From Minthousia sp045628125 (GTDB lineage: Bacteria > Bacteroidota > Bacteroidia > Bacteroidales > Bacteroidaceae), in assembly GCA_045628125.1 (NCBI GenBank), contig JAZQPA010000003.1, positions 1 to 20,013 on the forward strand: a stretch of 20,013 nucleotides of DNA. Reading direction: 5' to 3'. A program made the translations under genes and the position numbers. Positions 13,892 to 20,013 of this stretch are shown one piece after another; within the stretch, counting starts at the first letter, position 1, and every line of letters begins with the position of its first letter. The notes under the pieces are model-generated. The model did no database searches and was not told the origin of the DNA. It saw only the letters and a list, made by a program, of their open reading frames with translations.

Positions 13892-15913
13892 TTACAACAT
13901 TGATTTTACCTGATTGTATACATTTTCAGCATTGAAGCCCAACTTCTCATCCAGTACTTTGTAGGGAGCTGAGAAACCAAAGCTTTCCAATCCCCAAATC
14001 TTACCCTCGTTGGCTGGAACCAAACCTTGAAGGTTTACTGGCAAACCGGCGGTCAAACCAAACTTCTTCACCCCTGAAGGGAGTATTGCCTGCTGGTATT
14101 CAACTGGCTGTGTTCTAAACAAACCTTCTGAAGGAACACTAACGATTGAGATCTTCAATCCATCCTTACGCAGCAATTCAGCACCGGCTACCAGAGTGGA
14201 TACCTCTGAACCACTAGCTACTAGGATAACATCTGGATTCTCATCGCTATCTGCTACAATATATGCACCCTTTGTTGCCTCTGTATAATTAGTGCCAACA
14301 GGTAAGTTGTTGATGTTTTGACGGCTGCAGATCAAGGCAGTAGGAGTGTCCATGTTGGCCATAGCCATCTTCCATGCCTCTACAGTTTCGTGAACATCTG
14401 CAGGACGCAATACGCGTACTGAATCCTGACCCTTGTGATTTTTCAGCTTCTCCATCAGACGGATCTGAGCCTCATGTTCAACTGGTTCGTGGGTAGGACC
14501 ATCTTCACCAACGCGGAAAGCATCGTGGCTCCATACAAACTTGATTGGAATACGCATCAGAGCAGCCATACGGATAGCTGGCTTCATATAATCAGAAAAT
14601 ACAAAGAATGTTCCGCATGCTGGAATAATACCGCCATGCAGCGCCATGCCTATACAGCAGCAAGCCATTGTAAGCTCGGCTACACCTGCCTGCAGGAATC
14701 CACCGCTGAAATCATCCTTGCAGATTTCTTTCGCGCCACCCTTGATAAAACCATCTGTCTTATCGCTGTTACAAAGGTCGGCTGAAGAAACAATCATATT
14801 TGGAACCTGCTGAGCCAGTAAAGTCAGACAGGCAGACGATGCATTACGGGTAGGATCATTATCCTTTACCTGAACACTGCTCCAATCAATCTTTGGTGCA
14901 TTGCCAGAGAACCAATCTTTCTGTGCAGCTGCCTTCTCTGGATTTGCCTCTGCCCAAGCATTTTCTTCTGCATGACGTTCAGCAACGATACCCTTCAGCT
15001 CCTCCATACGGTTGTCATACAACTTTTGTACATCATCCCAGATGACAAATGGATTCTCAGGATCACCACCCAGATTGCGAACGGTATTAGCACAAGCCTC
15101 TGCACCTAATGGCGCACCATGTGTCTTGCATGTTCCCTCATAGCTGGTACCGTCAGCCTTCAAGGCTCCTTTGCCCATGATGCACTTACCGATAATCAGG
15201 GTTGGTTTGTCAGTAACAGCCTGTGCCTTGGTCAGTGCAGTGCGAATCTGCTCTACATCATTTCCATTGATTTCCATAACTTCCCAACCCATTGAGCGGT
15301 ACTTCATGGCGGTATCCTCGCACATTACAACCTTGGTTTCGGTTGACAACTGAATATCATTGGCATCGTAGAACATAATCAGGTTATTCAAACCCAATAC
15401 ACCAGCAATACGAGCAGCGCCTAAAGAAACTTCTTCCTGAATGCCACCATCAGAGATATAAGCGTAAATGGTTTCCTTTTCGAATGTAGGATTGCCGGTA
15501 CGCGCAGCCAGACATTTTGCGGCTATGGCAGCACCAACAGCATAGGTATGACCTTGTCCTAATGGACCTGAGGTGTTCTCGATTCCGCGAGAAGGATCAA
15601 ATTCAGGATGACCGGTTGTAGGAGAACCCCACTGACGCAGTTGCTTCAGCTCTTCTAGAGTGAAACGTCCAGTCAGAGTTAGCTGGCCGTACAGCATTGG
15701 TGCCATGTGACCTGGATCCAGGAAAAAACGGTCGCGACCTTCCCATGTAGGATTTTCAGGATCGAACTGCAGGAATTCAGAATACAAAACATTGATGAAA
15801 TCAGCACCGCCCATTGCACCACCAGGATGACCGGACTTTGCCTTTTCTACGGCTGCAGCAGCAAGGATGCGGATGTTGTCAGCAGCACGATTCATTACTT
15901 TAATATCGTTCAT
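13892..15913 (-). CDS. tkt: Transketolase
   Basis: A 673-residue thiamine-diphosphate enzyme moving two-carbon units between sugar phosphates. The N-terminal domain has SGHPGGAMGGA (27-37), DPGHMAPMLY (67-75), GPLGQG (116-121) and the ThDP/Mg motif, here SDGGIQEEV ... FYDAND (154-186) in place of the usual GDGCLQEG ... YDDN. The Pyr domain has SSADLCNSDKTDGF (376-389), AGVAELTMACCCIGMALHGG with the probable cofactor-activating Glu413, and WSHDAFRVGEDGPTHEPVE (461-479), which is standard. The C-terminal domain begins near 545. The altered motifs match the Bacteroidetes sequence type I remember and are not damage. The -7 box TATCTTTG is at 15939-15946 with no clear -33 partner. It is cotranscribed with rpiB, 5 bp downstream, and separated from galK by a terminator. 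Confidence 0.96.
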   Translation of the reverse strand: MNDIKVMNRAADNIRILAAAAVEKAKSGHPGGAMGGADFINVLYSEFLQFDPENPTWEGRDRFFLDPGHMAPMLYGQLTLTGRFTLEELKQLRQWGSPTTGHPEFDPSRGIENTSGPLGQGHTYAVGAAIAAKCLAARTGNPTFEKETIYAYISDGGIQEEVSLGAARIAGVLGLNNLIMFYDANDIQLSTETKVVMCEDTAMKYRSMGWEVMEINGNDVEQIRTALTKAQAVTDKPTLIIGKCIMGKGALKADGTSYEGTCKTHGAPLGAEACANTVRNLGGDPENPFVIWDDVQKLYDNRMEELKGIVAERHAEENAWAEANPEKAAAQKDWFSGNAPKIDWSSVQVKDNDPTRNASSACLTLLAQQVPNMIVSSADLCNSDKTDGFIKGGAKEICKDDFSGGFLQAGVAELTMACCCIGMALHGGIIPACGTFFVFSDYMKPAIRMAALMRIPIKFVWSHDAFRVGEDGPTHEPVEHEAQIRLMEKLKNHKGQDSVRVLRPADVHETVEAWKMAMANMDTPTALICSRQNINNLPVGTNYTEATKGAYIVADSDENPDVILVASGSEVSTLVAGAELLRKDGLKISIVSVPSEGLFRTQPVEYQQAILPSGVKKFGLTAGLPVNLQGLVPANEGKIWGLESFGFSAPYKVLDEKLGFNAENVYNQVKSML

Positions 15914-15938
15914 TATAGTTCATCGCTTAAATATTTTG

Positions 15939-15946
15939 CAAAGATA
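15939..15946 (-). promoter_or_regulatory. -7 box of the tkt-rpiB promoter
   Basis: On the minus strand TATCTTTG (15939-15946) is an exact -7 box, 26 bp before the tkt ATG. No TTTG lies 19-21 bp upstream; that stretch is taken by the galK terminator. Confidence 0.5.
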
Positions 15947-15959
15947 ATGCAAAAAAAAT

Positions 15960-15987
15960 AAAAAACCGAAGCAATCGCTCCGGTTTT
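15960..15987 (-). terminator. Intrinsic terminator of galK
   Basis: Minus-strand RNA folds as AAAAACCGGAGC, GAUU loop, GCUUCGGUUUUU, with one G-U pair, followed by a U-rich run. It lies 6 bp beyond the galK stop and separates the gal genes from tkt-rpiB. Confidence 0.85.
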
Positions 15988-15993
15988 TATGAT

Positions 15994-17154
15994 TTAGAGT
16001 AATTTACGTGAACCGTCTCCAATTACAACATTATAAATGAGTGGTTCCTTGCCGAATTTCTCTTTGTATTTGGCTTTTACTGTTTCAATGAAAGGTGCTG
16101 CTAGAGCATCCTCAACCAGATTGATGGTGCAACCACCAAAACCGCCACCCATTACACGTGAACCGGTAACACCGCACTCACGGGCAAGTTCATTCAAATA
16201 ATCCAGCTCAGGGCATGATACTAAATAATCCTTGCTCAAGCCCTCGTGTGTTTCATACATCTTCTCACCCACAGTTTCATAATCGCCAGCCTTCAGTGCT
16301 TCGCAAACAGCCAGTACGCGGTCTTTCTCACCGATTACATACTTAGCGCAATTGTAATCTTCCTGAGAAACCTCGTCCTTAACTTCTTCCAGCATAGACC
16401 AATCTGCATCACGAAGTGTCTCAACACCCGCATGCTTAGCTGCAATGTGAGCAACAACATTCTCGCAACTGCGACGACGGTCGTTGTAAGCAGATGAAGC
16501 TAATTCGTGCTTTACGCATGAGTTAACCAGCACCAGTTTGTAACCCTGAGGATCAAATGGGAAATACTCATACTCCAAAGAACGGCAATCCAAACGGATC
16601 AAATGACCCTTCTTACCGAATACAGAAGCAAACTGATCCATGATACCGCAGTTTACACCTATATACTTGTGCTCGGTTGCCTGACCGGCCTTAGCCAGCT
16701 CAAACTTCTCAACCTTGTTGTCGCCGAACAAGTCGTTCAATGCAAAAGCATAGCAGCTCTCCAAAGCGGCAGAAGAAGACATACCAGCGCCTAATGGAAC
16801 ATCACCGGCAAATGCAGTATTGAAACCTTTAACCTCGACACCACGAGCCTTCATTTCCTGACAAACACCATAGATATAACGTGCCCAACTTGCTGATGGA
16901 CCCTTTGGGTCATCCAGATCAAATTCTACTAAATCCTTTAAGTCAATAGAGTAGGCGCGAACCTTGTTGGTGCCGTTAGGCTTGATCTCGGCAATCATGC
17001 CTTTATCTACTGCACCAGGGAAAACAAAGCCACCATTGTAGTCAGTGTGCTCTCCAATCAGATTGATGCGACCTGGAGAAGCATAAACAGAACCAGTGCT
17101 GCCGTCGAAATGTTTAATGAATCGGCTGCGAACGTCTTCGATTGTCAGTTTCAT
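15994..17154 (-). CDS. galK: Galactokinase
   Basis: A 386-residue GHMP kinase that phosphorylates alpha-D-galactose to galactose 1-phosphate with ATP. The signature GRINLIGEHTDYN is at 28-40, the ATP-binding LGAGMSSSAAL at 121-131, catalytic Asp173 in NCGIMDQ, and the third GHMP motif GSRVMGGGFGGC at 331-342. The frame runs 15 codons further upstream to 17199, but that extension crosses a strong hairpin (17173-17200) and is not like the family, so ATG 17154 is preferred. That start gives the usual family length. It is the third gene of galM, MFS transporter, galK. The hairpin just upstream may reduce its expression relative to the transporter. No galT or galE is in the window, so the rest of the Leloir pathway must lie elsewhere. 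Confidence 0.97.
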   Translation of the reverse strand: MKLTIEDVRSRFIKHFDGSTGSVYASPGRINLIGEHTDYNGGFVFPGAVDKGMIAEIKPNGTNKVRAYSIDLKDLVEFDLDDPKGPSASWARYIYGVCQEMKARGVEVKGFNTAFAGDVPLGAGMSSSAALESCYAFALNDLFGDNKVEKFELAKAGQATEHKYIGVNCGIMDQFASVFGKKGHLIRLDCRSLEYEYFPFDPQGYKLVLVNSCVKHELASSAYNDRRRSCENVVAHIAAKHAGVETLRDADWSMLEEVKDEVSQEDYNCAKYVIGEKDRVLAVCEALKAGDYETVGEKMYETHEGLSKDYLVSCPELDYLNELARECGVTGSRVMGGGFGGCTINLVEDALAAPFIETVKAKYKEKFGKEPLIYNVVIGDGSRKLL

Positions 17155-17172
17155 AATTGTATAAGGTTTAAA

Positions 17173-17200
17173 AATGTTGCCCCGGTTATGGGGCAACATT
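17173..17200 (-). terminator. Hairpin between the MFS transporter and galK
   Basis: AATGTTGCCCC and its exact complement form an 11-bp stem (17173-17183 with 17190-17200) with a 6-nt loop. On the minus strand it is followed by only five T, then AAACC. It may be a leaky terminator or an mRNA end-protecting stem inside the gal operon. Confidence 0.65.
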
Positions 17201-17227
17201 CAGAGTGTTTATATTCAAAAAAGAAAA

Positions 17228-18496
17228 TTATTCTACAGGGATGTCCTTGTTTACATTCTTGCTACCAGCTACAGCGAAGAACAAGATGTAAGCGAACAGT
17301 GCGATTGGAATCCAGTAACTGGTCATACGACCCAAGTTAACACCAATCAAATCCTGGATCAATGGCCATACGCCACCACCTACTACCATCATCATGAAGA
17401 TACCAGATGCAGCAGCGGTATACTTACCCAAGCCCTCAACTGCCAGGTTGAAAATACAACCCCACATTACAGAAGTACACAAACCGCAGGCAACAATCAG
17501 GTAGCACTTGAATGGAACAGAACCGATAGCTACTGATTCAGGCAAGAAAATAGCAGCCAGCAGCAGAACGATACCCAAACCAGCGGTAGCAGACAACTGC
17601 ATCTTAGCAGAGATCTTACCAGAGATTGCGGTAGAACCCATACGACCCAACATCATCAGGAACCAGTATGCACCAGCCAAAGAACCACCCAATACAGCGT
17701 TGTTCAAACCAGCAGGATCAGATACGTAGAAGTTCAACTGTGCAGGAATACCAACCTCAGCACCTACATAGCAGAAGATAGCGCCAACACCGAACAGGAA
17801 GTGACGGAAACTCCATGCGCTGTACTGTGACTTCTCACCCTCAGAAGCAGAAGACTTTGGCTCTGGGATAGTAGCCATGTAAATAACAACGAAAGAGATT
17901 GCGAATACGGCCATACCGATGAACAGCAGAGGAGCAACGTCGCTCATTGCGGTCTTCTCAGTAACCTCACCAATCAGCACACCTACCAACATAGGGGTTA
18001 CGGTACCACACAGAGAGTTGATAGAACCACCTGCCTGAATCAGCTGGTTACCCTTGTTACCACCACCACCAAGCAGGTTCAGCATTGGGTTAACAACGGT
18101 GTTCAGCATACATACACAGAAACCGCAAACGAATGCACCCAACAGATAGATAACCAGGTTCATTGCTACAACCTGACCACCAAATTCAAATGCCTTAATG
18201 TCAGCACCGAAGATACTTGACAGATACTGGATGAACAAACCGATCAAACCGATTACCATAGCAATCAGAGCGGTCTTCTTGTAACCCTTGGTCTCCAACA
18301 TCTTACCAGCAGGAATACCCATGAACAGGTAAGCCAGGAAGTTCATCATGTTACCCATCATACCAGACCAGCTGTAGGTGTAACCCCAAATGTTACCGAA
18401 TGGTGCAGCCATGTTGGTCACGAATGCCACCATACCGAACAGGAAGAACATCACGATAATCGCAATAGTGCTTCCACTTTTGTTTTCTGTACTCAT
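17228..18496 (-). CDS. MFS sugar transporter, probably galactose/glucose
   Basis: A 422-residue inner-membrane permease with about 12 hydrophobic segments, starting near residue 10 (IAIIVMFFLFGMVAFVTNM). The N-half has a cytoplasmic loop AGKMLETKGYKKTA between helices 2 and 3, matching the MFS loop motif, and a conserved-looking NTVVNPMLNLLGGGGNKGNQLIQAGGS region (about 130-155) similar to the sugar:H+ symporters of the FucP/GluP group. The C-half contains GAEVGIPAQLNFYVSDPAG and WGCIFNLAVEGLGKYTAAASG. It lies between galM (43 bp upstream) and galK, so galactose is the likely substrate, with glucose as an alternative since GluP-type carriers take both. Codon use is strongly biased, suggesting high expression. 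Family is clear; substrate is inferred from neighbours. Confidence 0.88.
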   Translation of the reverse strand: MSTENKSGSTIAIIVMFFLFGMVAFVTNMAAPFGNIWGYTYSWSGMMGNMMNFLAYLFMGIPAGKMLETKGYKKTALIAMVIGLIGLFIQYLSSIFGADIKAFEFGGQVVAMNLVIYLLGAFVCGFCVCMLNTVVNPMLNLLGGGGNKGNQLIQAGGSINSLCGTVTPMLVGVLIGEVTEKTAMSDVAPLLFIGMAVFAISFVVIYMATIPEPKSSASEGEKSQYSAWSFRHFLFGVGAIFCYVGAEVGIPAQLNFYVSDPAGLNNAVLGGSLAGAYWFLMMLGRMGSTAISGKISAKMQLSATAGLGIVLLLAAIFLPESVAIGSVPFKCYLIVACGLCTSVMWGCIFNLAVEGLGKYTAAASGIFMMMVVGGGVWPLIQDLIGVNLGRMTSYWIPIALFAYILFFAVAGSKNVNKDIPVE

Positions 18497-18539
18497 AATT
18501 GTTTAATGTTTAAATATTAGTGTTTATTACAAATTTCAA

Positions 18540-19634
18540 TCAATCTTCTATACCGAATTTATAAATAGTGTGCTGTTTGTAGGTCTCGCCCGGATTCAGT
18601 GTTACCTTAGGGAAATAAGGACGGTTTGGTGAATCAGGGAAATGCTGTGCCTCAAAGCATATTGCACTGCGAGCAGGGAATGTTGCACCATGCCAACCGG
18701 TAAACCCACTTAGCCAGTTACCTGTATACAACTGAACACCAGGTTCTGTGGTATACATTTCCATAGTACGTCCGCTGATAGGCTCGATAATCTTTGCCGC
18801 GAATGATAATTCGCTGTGCTCGTTCTTATTCAGAACATAGCAGTGGTCGTATCCGCTACCATTGGTAATCTGAACATCATCGGTATCGTTGATCCGTTCG
18901 CCTATGGTATGTGGAGTTGTAAAGTCGAAAGGAGTACCTGCTACATTGTCGATGGAACCTAATGGAATACAGTTCGTATCGATTGGAATGTAATGATCCG
19001 CATTGATGGTACAAATCAGGTTATCAACAGTAGGGGTGGGATTGGCCACGCCTGCCAAAGAGAAAAAGGCGTGATGAGTCATGTTAACGATGGTACGGCG
19101 GTTGGTTCTGCCGCGGTATTCAATATGCAAACTGTTGGTGTCGTCAAAGGTATATCGAACTGTAATGTTCAGCTCACCAGGGAAACCTTCCTCACCGTAG
19201 CTTGAAGTGTAGTGTAATTCCAAAGTTTTTGGATCGATAAGCAATGCATCCCATACGCGGCAATGAAAACCTGTAGGGCCACCATGAAGTGAATTTGGGC
19301 CGTTGTTGATAGCCAACTGATAAACCTTGCCATCCAAAGTGAATTTTCCATCCTTGATGCGGTTGCCATAACGGCCGATTAGGGTGCTGAGGAATGGTTC
19401 CGGACTTTCTATCACGTGTTGGATAGAATCGTGTCCCTGAATAACATTACCCATGACACCGTTCTTGTCGGGGACCATGATAGCACAGATTGCTCCACCG
19501 TAATTGGTTACAGCCACTTCGCATCCGTTGATGTTTCTCAGGATGAAAAGATCAGTCAGTTTTCCATTGATTTCTGTCTGAAAATCTTCACGTTTCAATC
19601 CGCAAAGATTGTTAGGGTCAATCGTGTTAATCAT
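18540..19634 (-). CDS. galM: Aldose 1-epimerase (mutarotase)
   Basis: A 364-residue enzyme that interconverts beta- and alpha-anomers of galactose and other aldoses so that GalK receives the alpha form. The family landmarks are NYGGAICAIMVPD near 44-56, GRYGNRI at 87-93, substrate-binding His117 in NSLHGG, catalytic acid His188 in NMTHHAFFSLAG (the usual form is NLTNHSYFNL), and the catalytic base Glu328 in CFEAQHFPDSPN. There is no signal peptide, so it acts in the cytoplasm; some Bacteroidetes mutarotases are exported, this one is not. It is the first gene of galM, transporter, galK and has a perfect consensus promoter. Length is typical for long GalM proteins. Confidence 0.97.
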   Translation of the reverse strand: MINTIDPNNLCGLKREDFQTEINGKLTDLFILRNINGCEVAVTNYGGAICAIMVPDKNGVMGNVIQGHDSIQHVIESPEPFLSTLIGRYGNRIKDGKFTLDGKVYQLAINNGPNSLHGGPTGFHCRVWDALLIDPKTLELHYTSSYGEEGFPGELNITVRYTFDDTNSLHIEYRGRTNRRTIVNMTHHAFFSLAGVANPTPTVDNLICTINADHYIPIDTNCIPLGSIDNVAGTPFDFTTPHTIGERINDTDDVQITNGSGYDHCYVLNKNEHSELSFAAKIIEPISGRTMEMYTTEPGVQLYTGNWLSGFTGWHGATFPARSAICFEAQHFPDSPNRPYFPKVTLNPGETYKQHTIYKFGIED

Positions 19635-19635
19635 A

Positions 19636-19695
19636 TGTCCGATCCAATTTGGTTAATATTCCTTGCAAACTTAACAAAAAAGATTGAACCGGACA
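19636..19695. promoter_or_regulatory. Inverted 12-bp repeat flanking the galM promoter, possible operator pair
   Basis: TGTCCGATCCAA (19636-19647) and TTGAACCGGACA (19684-19695) are inverted copies matching at 10 of 12 positions. One lies in the galM leader, 1 bp before the ATG; the other overlaps the -33 box. Centres are 48 bp apart. The placement suits a repressor acting by looping, but no regulator gene is in the window. Confidence 0.4.
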
Positions 19696-19697
19696 AA
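19666..19697 (-). promoter_or_regulatory. Consensus promoter of the galM-transporter-galK operon
   Basis: On the minus strand TTTG (19694-19697), a 20-bp spacer and TAAGTTTG (19666-19673) match the consensus exactly. Transcription would begin near 19659, about 25 nt before the galM ATG. Confidence 0.8.
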
Positions 19698-19718
19698 AGA
19701 ATTAACAAAAAAAACGAA

Positions 19719-20013
19719 TTAACGGCCGAAATTACCGGAAGTCAGCAAATCAGCCACAACAAATGTACTTCCACCAACGAAAATTACGTCATCTATGTCA
19801 GCGTCTTTGCAGGCTGCATCAAATGCGAGTGGAACATTGGCATAACTATTACCTAATAAACCAACCTCTGCTGCACGCTGAGCCATTTCCTTATAGGGTA
19901 GGGCTCTCTTCACACTGGCCTGGGTGAAATAGTATCGTGCTTCTTTGGGAAGCATTTCCAGGACTCCGTGAATGTCCTTGTCGTTAACCATTCCCATCAC
20001 GATACGCAGTTGT
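19719..20013 (-). CDS. folC: Folylpolyglutamate synthase/dihydrofolate synthase, C-terminal end
   Basis: The last 98 residues of a protein cut by the right edge. The visible part, IVMGMVNDKDIHGVLEMLP, then YYFTQASVKRALPYKEMAQRA and a closing DDVIFVGGSTFVVADLL, is the C-terminal Mur-ligase-like domain of FolC, where the DKD and GS(S/T)F(I/V)V(A/S)(D/E) motifs are typical. FolC adds glutamates to folates in the cytoplasm. The catalytic ATP-binding centre is outside the window. It points the same way as galM and ends 84 bp before it, but galM has its own promoter in that gap, so a functional link is not implied. Confidence 0.9.
   Translation of the reverse strand, partial: QLRIVMGMVNDKDIHGVLEMLPKEARYYFTQASVKRALPYKEMAQRAAEVGLLGNSYANVPLAFDAACKDADIDDVIFVGGSTFVVADLLTSGNFGR

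Noticed and set aside
1..20013. Mobile elements, CRISPR, tRNA, rRNA or a defence system
   Set aside because: No transposase, integrase, direct-repeat array, clover-leaf sequence or defence-type domain was found on either strand.

Overview
The window looks like chromosomal DNA of a Bacteroidales bacterium, most likely of the Prevotella/Segatella group. The evidence is Bacteroidetes-type promoters (TTTG, 19-20 bp, TAnnTTTG), no Shine-Dalgarno sequences, a fused FeoA-FeoB iron transporter, fimbrillin-like and BACON/clostripain lipoproteins, and a transketolase of the Bacteroidetes sequence type. No rRNA, tRNA, CRISPR array, insertion sequence or phage gene was seen. Genus placement is inference.

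Layout. (1) Positions 1-4250, minus strand: a tight cluster feoAB, mgtC-like, M1 metallopeptidase lipoprotein (cut by the left edge), joining ferrous iron uptake to an MgtC-family membrane protein and a zinc peptidase. (2) Positions 4409-7163, plus strand: a two-gene operon of an exported YiiX-like permuted papain-fold hydrolase and a TonB-dependent outer-membrane receptor 4 bp downstream, read from a perfect consensus promoter. (3) Positions 7178-8743, minus strand: an orphan fimbrillin-like lipoprotein with a C-terminal DUF1566/FISUMP-like domain. It converges on the receptor gene, and both stop codons lie inside one perfect 38-bp palindrome that can terminate both transcripts. (4) Positions 8931-13412, plus strand: a MaoC-type hot-dog hydratase, a DegP/HtrA periplasmic protease behind a 358-bp leader region with repeats, then a pair that overlaps by 8 nt: a lysine-rich exported protein and a clostripain (C11) lipoprotein. 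(5) Positions 13446-20013, minus strand: central carbon genes in the order folC (cut by the right edge), galM, MFS sugar transporter, galK, then tkt and rpiB. Galactose would be imported and anomerised, phosphorylated by GalK, and tkt-rpiB supply the non-oxidative pentose phosphate branch. No galT or galE is in the window.

Most of the window is ordinary housekeeping and accessory Bacteroidetes content. The best candidates for something undescribed are the YiiX-like hydrolase/TonB receptor pair with its unusual N-terminal leader, the Lys-rich protein overlapping a protease whose family cuts after Lys/Arg, and the structured leader in front of htrA. Several start sites were revised from the longest reading frame, using promoter position, hairpins or lipoprotein signals (maoC-like, galK, mgtC-like, clostripain).
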